The notes below the pieces were generated by a model. The model was given only the letters and a program-made list of their open reading frames with translations. It had not been told where the DNA came from and made no database searches. Positions 58,345 through 64,000 of a DNA stretch of 64,000 bases are shown here, piece by piece (position 1 is the first letter of the stretch; each line of letters opens with the position of its first letter). The position numbers and the translations under genes were made by a program. The DNA is from Phyllobacterium lublinensis (lineage in GTDB: Bacteria; Pseudomonadota; Alphaproteobacteria; Rhizobiales; Rhizobiaceae), in the NCBI RefSeq assembly GCF_020164435.1, contig NZ_JAIUDQ010000002.1, forward strand, positions 186,001 through 250,000, written 5' to 3'.

Positions 58345-58361
58345 GTTAGAATAATTCTAGA
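58345..58361. promoter_or_regulatory. Palindrome upstream of the Cys-rich operon promoter (ICE-like)
   Basis: GTTAGAA-TAA-TTCTAGA; the core TAGAATAATTCTA is a perfect palindrome and the 7-3-7 form matches the Irr ICE consensus TTTAGAANNNTTCTAAA at most positions. It is centred about 80 bases upstream of the predicted start, a place for an activator. Confidence 0.45.
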
Positions 58362-58457
58362 AAACATGAGTTTTTTAGTATACAATTCTCCAAAATGACG
58401 CCGATTGCGGCATTCGAACCCTGGCTTTTGCCGGGGGTGAAGTGGGTTTCCCTGAAG

Positions 58458-59045
58458 TCAGCCTGCAACAAGCAGTCTTAGCTTCTTCAGCGCAATATCC
58501 GGACTTTCCTTGTAGTCGATCGTGCTCTTGAGCCTGGCATTTCGATCCAGCAGCATGACCGAAGCCGTATGGTCCATGGTATAATCGCCATTTTCCGTCG
58601 GCACCTTCTTGGCGTATATCCTCCATCCCTTGATAAGTTTTTCCATCTCCACAGGGTTTCCTGTAATGCCGGTAATACGGTCGGTGAATGCCGACGTGTA
58701 GCCCTTCATGACCTCCGGCGTGTCGCGTTCCGGATCGACCGATATGAAGAACACCCGCAGGTCCTTTCCCTCATCGCCAAGGTCGTTGAGCCAGCCGGCC
58801 ATTTCGAACAATGTCGTCGGGCAGACTTCCGGGCAGTGGGTGAAGCCAAAGAACAATGCGGTCGGGTGCCCCTTGAATGCGGCTTCCGTGATGGTTGCGC
58901 CATTCTGATCGACCAGCGTGAACGGCGCACCAAGCTGGACCGCAGCTTTGTCGCCAAAGCGGGTATTGGCGTAGGTGAATACGAGGAAGAGCGACAGAGC
59001 GGCGATAACCGCCCAGACGGCGATGCGAAGGACGCGGTAATTCAT
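58458..59045 (-). CDS. SCO-family copper chaperone/thiol protein
   Basis: 195 residues: N-terminal membrane anchor (about 5-25), then a thioredoxin-fold SCO1/SenC domain with Cu ligands C71 and C75 (FTHCPEVCPTT), D104 (SVDPERDTP) and H159 (TMDHTASV). It delivers copper to the CuA site of cytochrome oxidase. Overlaps the PCuAC gene by one base; last in the operon. Confidence 0.94.
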   Translation of the reverse strand: MNYRVLRIAVWAVIAALSLFLVFTYANTRFGDKAAVQLGAPFTLVDQNGATITEAAFKGHPTALFFGFTHCPEVCPTTLFEMAGWLNDLGDEGKDLRVFFISVDPERDTPEVMKGYTSAFTDRITGITGNPVEMEKLIKGWRIYAKKVPTENGDYTMDHTASVMLLDRNARLKSTIDYKESPDIALKKLRLLVAG

Positions 59046-59572
59046 CAGTGATGTTCCATGCTGGTTGCGTTTGCTCGCCCAACCATGAATTGGACCTCGA
59101 CCTTGCCGGCTTTGGCGAATTCAAGTGTCACCGGGATGCTCTCGCCCTGCTTGAGCGGCTTGGCAATGTCCATGAGCATGATATGCGTTCCGCCGGGGGC
59201 GAGTTGGGCGTTACCACCTGCCGGAATTTCGAGCCCGTCTTTCAACTGGCGCATCTGCATCACATTGCCGTCCATCTTCATCTCATGCACCTCGACACGG
59301 GCGGCAGCGGGGCTTGAACCGCCGATCAGACGGTCCGGTTCGTTCGATTGATTGGCAATGGTAATGTAGCCACCGCCAACCTTGGCTCCGGGCAGCGTGG
59401 CGCGTGTAAACGCACCGCTCAACACAAGGTCACCCAGCTTGACGGATTGGGCCATGCCTTCACTTATGGCGGCGTCCCCCTTGCCCATGGCGGAGTGATC
59501 GTGGGCATGTGCGACAAGCGATGCGGGAATGGTCAGCAGTGCGAGCGCAGCAACCAAGGTAAAAAATCTCAT
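59045..59572 (-). CDS. Periplasmic copper chaperone PCu(A)C
   Basis: 175 residues with signal peptide (1-22), a His-rich mature start (HAHDHSAMG) and the PCuAC metal motif H96-x10-M107-x22-H130-x-M132. Hands Cu(I) to cytochrome oxidase assembly, normally together with SCO, its neighbour here. ATG at 59572 gives the signal peptide; the frame is open upstream inside the PepSY gene. Confidence 0.94.
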   Translation of the reverse strand: MRFFTLVAALALLTIPASLVAHAHDHSAMGKGDAAISEGMAQSVKLGDLVLSGAFTRATLPGAKVGGGYITIANQSNEPDRLIGGSSPAAARVEVHEMKMDGNVMQMRQLKDGLEIPAGGNAQLAPGGTHIMLMDIAKPLKQGESIPVTLEFAKAGKVEVQFMVGRANATSMEHH

Positions 59573-59595
59573 TGGAAATCTCCAGTTCCGATTGT

Positions 59596-60957
59596 TCAAG
59601 AGAAGACACGCTTCAGGGGCGACGGGATACGCAGGATCAACTGGTCGATGACGAGCATCGTGAGTATCGCAAATCCGGTCAGCGGAAAGAGGACGCCGAA
59701 GCCGAGAATGACGAGGGTGAGAATGGCGAATACGCTCCTCTGCGACGGCATGGGCGGTACACCAAACCGGCCCGATGGACGCCGTTTCCACCACATGACA
59801 ATAGCCGAGACCGACGTCAACATGATGGCGACGCACGTCATCAGCATGACGATCTGGTTGGCAAGGCCCAGGTACTCGCCTTGATGCACGCCGATACCGA
59901 GCTCTATTGCCTTGGCGCCAGTGCCGTAATCGGCAAACTTGATGTCCACAAGCGGCTTGCCGGTGTACTGGTCGAAATGGATCGTCCGTTGCTTGGCGAT
60001 GTCTTCCGGGAATACGGCAGCCGTGTAGACACCATCCATCCCTGACGGCAACGACACTTCGAAACCTGGAACCATGCCAGCCGCAGCCGCTGAAGCAACG
60101 ATCTGGTCAATTCCAGCCGGTGCAGACCCATTTGATACCGATATTGGCAAGGGGGCGTTTTCGACAGTCCAGCCCGCATTCGTCAGTACCTCGCCGGTCG
60201 GAATCTTGGAAACTGGAACATCGTCCCAGAGCTGCGACGGGTAGCCAAGGCCGGCATTTGTCAATGTCGTGTTGACTTGGCTCCCCCAATAGCCTGACCA
60301 GGGCATGCCGGTTATGGCAAGAAAGAAGATCAGCGCTCCGGCGACTGCTCCTGTCACCGCATGGACATCGCGCCAGAACACACGCTTGTCCGGCGTACCG
60401 CGCACACTCATGACGCCACCGGTCTGCTTTCGTGGCCACCAAAGATAAAAGCCGGTGACGACCAGGATCAGTGCGAGCCCGCCCACGGCTTCAACGATAC
60501 GATTGAAGGCAGATCCGAAAAAGTCGAGGCTGTGGATCTTTTTGACGACCCAATTAAACTCTTCCTTCTCACCCACCTTGCTGAGCACCGAGCCGCCGTA
60601 CGGATCGACGTAAACCAGGACGTTGCCGTGACCTGTGCCGACCGTGACACGCACCGATTGCACTGGCGTGGCAGATGCACGATAGCGAATGGCTTTCGAT
60701 CCAGGCTCTGCAGCCTCGGCATTGGCAACCAGCAGTGACGGCGCCATCGCCTCGCCGCGTGCTTGCACGACATTTCGGTAAGCGAACACGGTATTGTCGA
60801 TTTCGTCCTTGAAAAGATAAAGGCTGCCCGTGACCGCAAGGTTGAGCATGAAAGGAATGACCAGGAGGCCAGCGAAAAAATGCCAGCGCCAAATGGCGCG
60901 GTAAAGCGAAAGACTAATGTCGTTGGGCTTCTCGGAAGCCACGCTTGAGACGGTCAT
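59596..60957 (-). CDS. PepSY-associated TM-helix membrane protein
   Basis: 453 residues, four main hydrophobic segments (about 29-50, 160-177, 208-228 and 370-440) with large periplasmic PepSY loops. Histidines at the membrane ends (WHFFAGLL, HSLDFFG, DVHAVTGA, VHQGEYLGLA) resemble haem-binding PepSY-TM oxidoreductases, some of which reduce iron or copper. Placed upstream of PCuAC and SCO, so a copper/haem redox or transport role is likely; not proven. Confidence 0.85.
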   Translation of the reverse strand: MTVSSVASEKPNDISLSLYRAIWRWHFFAGLLVIPFMLNLAVTGSLYLFKDEIDNTVFAYRNVVQARGEAMAPSLLVANAEAAEPGSKAIRYRASATPVQSVRVTVGTGHGNVLVYVDPYGGSVLSKVGEKEEFNWVVKKIHSLDFFGSAFNRIVEAVGGLALILVVTGFYLWWPRKQTGGVMSVRGTPDKRVFWRDVHAVTGAVAGALIFFLAITGMPWSGYWGSQVNTTLTNAGLGYPSQLWDDVPVSKIPTGEVLTNAGWTVENAPLPISVSNGSAPAGIDQIVASAAAAGMVPGFEVSLPSGMDGVYTAAVFPEDIAKQRTIHFDQYTGKPLVDIKFADYGTGAKAIELGIGVHQGEYLGLANQIVMLMTCVAIMLTSVSAIVMWWKRRPSGRFGVPPMPSQRSVFAILTLVILGFGVLFPLTGFAILTMLVIDQLILRIPSPLKRVFS

Positions 60958-61037
60958 ATTTATTCCAATCGTCTGACAGCAAAGGAATCGGACTGCAGGC
61001 GCAGTTGCGCGGCACGCCGTAAAAGGCGCGATTTGTG

Positions 61038-61421
61038 TCAGGCGAGAGGTGGCGCTTGGGGCAGGGCTGATGGCGGATAGAGGCTGCGAGTAACGAAAAT
61101 GGTTTCGCGTTGAACGGCGAGCGACTGCGCCGGATTAACCGTTGGCCCGGATGAGACGGGCGGGACCGGCAGAATGAACGATGCAGAGAGACGGCAAGCC
61201 TCGCAACCCGTGCCATGCCAGGCAGTCTTGTGCTGCTCTTGGTCGCCGCTGCCGGGGAGGCAGAGTACGGGAACAGTTCCGTCAGGCAATGTATAGGCCG
61301 CAAGATCGATTTGATCGGCAGATCCAGCCGTGACGGGATTATGAGCGAAGGCAACGAATACGAGTGCCACTGCGCAGAGCATGCGCATGGCCAATCGCCA
61401 ATCGTTCCAGATCTTTCGCAT
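61038..61421 (-). CDS. DUF2946-like small secreted protein
   Basis: 127 residues: hydrophobic signal-like N-terminus (about 10-32) and a Cys pair in HGTGCEACRLSASF, as in DUF2946 proteins found with copper and TonB genes. Also rich in Pro near the end. The ATG at 61421 has GGGG close upstream; an internal Met (MRMLCAVAL) is possible. First gene of the copper operon. Confidence 0.65.
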   Translation of the reverse strand: MRKIWNDWRLAMRMLCAVALVFVAFAHNPVTAGSADQIDLAAYTLPDGTVPVLCLPGSGDQEQHKTAWHGTGCEACRLSASFILPVPPVSSGPTVNPAQSLAVQRETIFVTRSLYPPSALPQAPPLA

Positions 61422-61500
61422 CCAAACCCCAATATTCCGACAGAGCATTCAAATACATGGACCGCGTGCCGAAATCCATGCGGCAAAGCGACAAAGCCTG

Positions 61501-62046
61501 TCAGATTACTTTTATCTCGATGAGCCAGGCATCTTGTGGCCCGCTCCCGAAAGCCAACCGTTCGAAACGCGAAAGGTGAATAACGTCATCAACGGCAAGC
61601 ACTTCTCCGGTCGCAGTCTCTGCTTTCGAGCGAAAGAGCACGAACGTTTCATCGGCATTGGCCACGATGTCCCCTTGATCAACGCGGTTGATCTCAGCGC
61701 TGAAAATGCCTCGCCTTGTCATCACGTTCAGATCGGTAACTGCGCAGAACACCTCGGCACGTGTTGGTGTATCTCCGGGGAAGGTGATGGCCTCGTAGGT
61801 TGGCCCCATCAACACCGCGCGGTCATCGCCGATTGTCAACAGCATCTCGCCGTCAAGTACGGCCAGCACCCGATCGATATCGGCAAAGGCAGAAAACAGG
61901 CCGGAATCCTGCACTCTTGCCATGCTGATGCGCCAGTCAAAATTGCTGACTGTCGCATCAGGGGGCGAGATCGCAACCTCCGTCGTAACCCCGCCACCAT
62001 TCTTCCATGGCATCTGCCGGTGGCTGCCGGCGCGCAGGATGCGCAT
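61501..62046 (-). CDS. hutD: HutD-family protein
   Basis: 181 residues of the HutD cupin-like family: [28 protein letters not shown] at the start and RISMARVQDSGLFSAFADIDRVLAVLDGEML. Linked to histidine-utilisation gene sets; proposed to limit hut activity or bind an intermediate. Its ATG overlaps the hutU stop (TGATG). Confidence 0.88.
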   Translation of the reverse strand: MRILRAGSHRQMPWKNGGGVTTEVAISPPDATVSNFDWRISMARVQDSGLFSAFADIDRVLAVLDGEMLLTIGDDRAVLMGPTYEAITFPGDTPTRAEVFCAVTDLNVMTRRGIFSAEINRVDQGDIVANADETFVLFRSKAETATGEVLAVDDVIHLSRFERLAFGSGPQDAWLIEIKVI

Positions 62047-63716
62047 CAGCCGAGAATACCTGGCAGGTTGAGGCCCTTCTCCCTGGCGCATTCAATGGCG
62101 ATTTCGTATCCGGCGTCGGCATGACGCATGACCCCGGTGGCCGGGTCATTCCAGAGCACGCGCCCAACCCTCTCGGCGGCATCTTCGGTGCCATCGCAGC
62201 AGATGACCATGCCCGAATGCTGCGAATAGCCCATCCCTACGCCGCCACCATGATGCAGCGATACCCAGGTTGCCCCTGAAGCAGTATTGAGCAAGGCATT
62301 AAGGAGCGGCCAATCGGACACGGCATCCGATCCGTCCTTCATTGCCTCCGTCTCGCGATTGGGCGAGGCGACCGATCCAGAGTCGAGATGATCGCGGCCA
62401 ATCACGATCGGCGCTTTCAACTCGCCATTCTTCACCATCTCATTGAAGGCGAGGCCGAGCCGATGACGGTCGCCGAGCCCCACCCAGCAGATACGGGCTG
62501 GCAATCCCTGGAACGCGATACGTTCACGCGCCATATCGAGCCAGTTGTGCAGATGAGTGTTGCCGGGCGTCAGCTCTTTCACCTTGGCGTCTGTCTTGTA
62601 AATGTCTTCCGGATCGCCGGAAAGTGCTGCCCAGCGGAAGGGCCCAATGCCGCGGCAGAACAGCGGGCGGATATAGGCGGGAACGAAACCGGGGAAGGCA
62701 AAGGCGTTCTCGAGGCCCTCGTCCTTGGCGACCTGGCGTATGTTGTTGCCATAATCGAGCGTCGGGATGCCGCGATCCCAGAATGCGATCATGGCTTCCA
62801 CGTGTTCGCGCATTGAGGCGCGCGCCGCTTTCTCCACGGCCTTGGGATCGCTCTCGCGCTTTTCGCGCCATTCCGCCATGGTCCAGCCTTTTGGCAGATA
62901 ACCATTGATCGGATCATGTGCGGATGTCTGGTCAGTGACGATGTCTGGCCGTACGCCGCGGCGCACCAGTTCCGGCAGCACTTCGGCGGCATTGCCAAGC
63001 AGGCCGACCGATTTGGCTTCGCCGGCCTGGGTCCAGCGATTGATCATGTCCAGCGCTTCATCCAGCGTCCCGGCCTTGGCGTCGACATAACGTGTGCGCA
63101 GGCGGAAGTCGATGGAGTCAGGATTGCATTCAACCGCAAGGCAGCAGGCGCCGGCCATGACGGCGGCCAGCGGCTGGGCACCACCCATGCCGCCAAGACC
63201 GCCCGTCAGGATCCATTTACCCTTGAGGTTCCCACCATAATGCTGGCGGCCAGCCTCGACAAAGGTCTCGTAGGTGCCCTGCACGATTCCCTGCGTGCCG
63301 ATGTAGATCCAGGAGCCGGCAGTCATCTGGCCGTACATGGCCAGACCTTTCTTGTCGAGTTCGTTGAAATGGTCCCAGGTCGCCCAGTGCGGCACGAGAT
63401 TCGAATTGGCGATCAGGACACGCGGTGCGTTTGCGTGCGTCTTGAAGACACCGACCGGTTTGCCGGACTGGACGAGCAGGGTCTCGTCCTCATTCAGTGT
63501 CTTGAGAGTCGAAACGATCTTGTCGAAATCATCCCATGTGCGTGCGGCGCGGCCAATACCGCCATAGACCACAAGTTCATTGGGATTTTCGGCGACATCG
63601 GGGTCGAGATTGTTCATCAGCATCCGCAGCGGTGCTTCGGTCATCCAGGATTTGGTGTTGAGCTGATTGCCGCGCGGAGCGCGAATTTCCCGGATGTTGT
63701 GCCTTGGATTGTTCAT
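62046..63716 (-). CDS. hutU: Urocanate hydratase
   Basis: 556 residues. Converts urocanate to imidazolonepropionate in histidine breakdown. Diagnostic stretches: [22 protein letters not shown] (about 42-63), [40 protein letters not shown] (NAD site) and [20 protein letters not shown]. Start overlaps the hutG stop. Confidence 0.98.
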   Translation of the reverse strand: MNNPRHNIREIRAPRGNQLNTKSWMTEAPLRMLMNNLDPDVAENPNELVVYGGIGRAARTWDDFDKIVSTLKTLNEDETLLVQSGKPVGVFKTHANAPRVLIANSNLVPHWATWDHFNELDKKGLAMYGQMTAGSWIYIGTQGIVQGTYETFVEAGRQHYGGNLKGKWILTGGLGGMGGAQPLAAVMAGACCLAVECNPDSIDFRLRTRYVDAKAGTLDEALDMINRWTQAGEAKSVGLLGNAAEVLPELVRRGVRPDIVTDQTSAHDPINGYLPKGWTMAEWREKRESDPKAVEKAARASMREHVEAMIAFWDRGIPTLDYGNNIRQVAKDEGLENAFAFPGFVPAYIRPLFCRGIGPFRWAALSGDPEDIYKTDAKVKELTPGNTHLHNWLDMARERIAFQGLPARICWVGLGDRHRLGLAFNEMVKNGELKAPIVIGRDHLDSGSVASPNRETEAMKDGSDAVSDWPLLNALLNTASGATWVSLHHGGGVGMGYSQHSGMVICCDGTEDAAERVGRVLWNDPATGVMRHADAGYEIAIECAREKGLNLPGILG

Positions 63717-64000
63717 TACCTGCTCCCCAGTTTGATGGCGGTCTGTTCGATGATTTCGAGAATGTCCTTGAGATGCCTGCGCAACTTTTCCGCCTTGCCT
63801 TCGTCGAGTGCGAAAGGCGGTGCCTCCGTGGCCAGATGCGATGACTGTGTCAATTCCATCTGGATCGCATGGATGCCGGATGATGGCTTTCCGTAGTGAC
63901 GCGTCGTCCAGCCGCCCTTGAAGCGGCCATTGATCACCGCGTCGTAGCCGCGCGCCGCGAAAACGATGCGACCAACTGCAGAGGCGATTTCCGGTGAACA
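63716..64000 (-). CDS. hutG: N-formylglutamate deformylase, C-terminal part (cut by window edge)
   Basis: 95 C-terminal residues are visible; the 5' part is beyond the window. The frame to the edge reads [34 protein letters not shown], diagnostic for HutG of the N-formylglutamate amidohydrolase type. It hydrolyses N-formylglutamate to formate and glutamate. Its stop overlaps the hutU start (TAATG). Upstream hut genes probably continue beyond 64000. Confidence 0.92.
   Translation of the reverse strand, partial: CSPEIASAVGRIVFAARGYDAVINGRFKGGWTTRHYGKPSSGIHAIQMELTQSSHLATEAPPFALDEGKAEKLRRHLKDILEIIEQTAIKLGSR

Noticed and set aside
1..64000. Mobile element, CRISPR, toxin-antitoxin or defence island
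   Set aside because: No transposase, integrase, direct-repeat array or defence gene was seen; the genes are housekeeping, envelope and nutrient-uptake functions.

Overview
The window is chromosomal DNA of an alphaproteobacterium of the order Hyphomicrobiales (Rhizobiales). Indicators are a giant cyclic beta-1,2-glucan synthase (NdvB/ChvB/Cgs), an OlsB-type ornithine-lipid acyltransferase, the lptC-lptA-lptB-rpoN-hpf-ptsN block, the mutS-glnD-murJ-trpS block, a Fur/Mur-type regulator, and several promoters of the form CTTGAC/A-N17-CTATAT. A Brucellaceae/Phyllobacteriaceae-like host fits, but the genus cannot be fixed from the sequence alone. Coding density is high. I see no mobile elements, CRISPR, rRNA or tRNA genes; almost all genes belong to recognised families and appear intact.

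Layout: 0-2.3 kb HAD phosphatase and FGGY sugar kinase; 2.3-5.2 kb polA; 5.4-5.55 kb a structured small RNA next to polA (EcpR1-like by position and shape); 5.6-7.7 kb M20 dipeptidase and short RNase D; 7.7-8.8 kb membrane acyltransferase; 8.87-8.98 kb a second small RNA carrying an anti-Shine-Dalgarno CUCCUCCC loop (alpha-r14/NfeR1-like); 9.1-11.6 kb a tiny lipoprotein and a class A PBP preceded by a CtrA-type site; 11.7-14 kb glycerol kinase and an SDR; 14-21.5 kb a complete D-xylose module (xylA, xylB, ROK repressor, divergent xylFHG); 21.6-31.7 kb nfuA, usp, trpS, VOC protein, murJ, glnD, mutS; 31.8-38.1 kb olsB (with a candidate Pho box), lspA, two rRNA methyltransferases, an ornithine cyclodeaminase-family gene, lapA, ihfB, sppA; 38.3-43.7 kb LPS export genes, rpoN, hpf, ptsN; 43.8-53 kb fur-type regulator and ndvB; 53.3-57.1 kb sulfate/thiosulfate ABC transporter; 57.35-58.3 kb a small uncharacterised operon (leader ORF, Cys-rich protein, 59-residue peptide); 58.5-61.4 kb a copper-handling operon (DUF2946-like, PepSY, PCuAC, SCO); 61.5-64 kb histidine utilisation genes hutG-hutU-hutD, with hutG cut by the window edge.

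Functionally the window joins envelope biogenesis (LPS export, peptidoglycan, cyclic glucan, ornithine lipid), nitrogen control (glnD, rpoN, ptsN, hut) and nutrient uptake (xylose, sulfate, copper). The least explained parts are non-coding or very small: the two small RNAs, the Cys-rich operon with its palindrome and overlapping leader ORF, and candidate Irr, PhoB and CtrA sites upstream of nfuA, olsB and the PBP gene. These sites were read by eye and are inferences.
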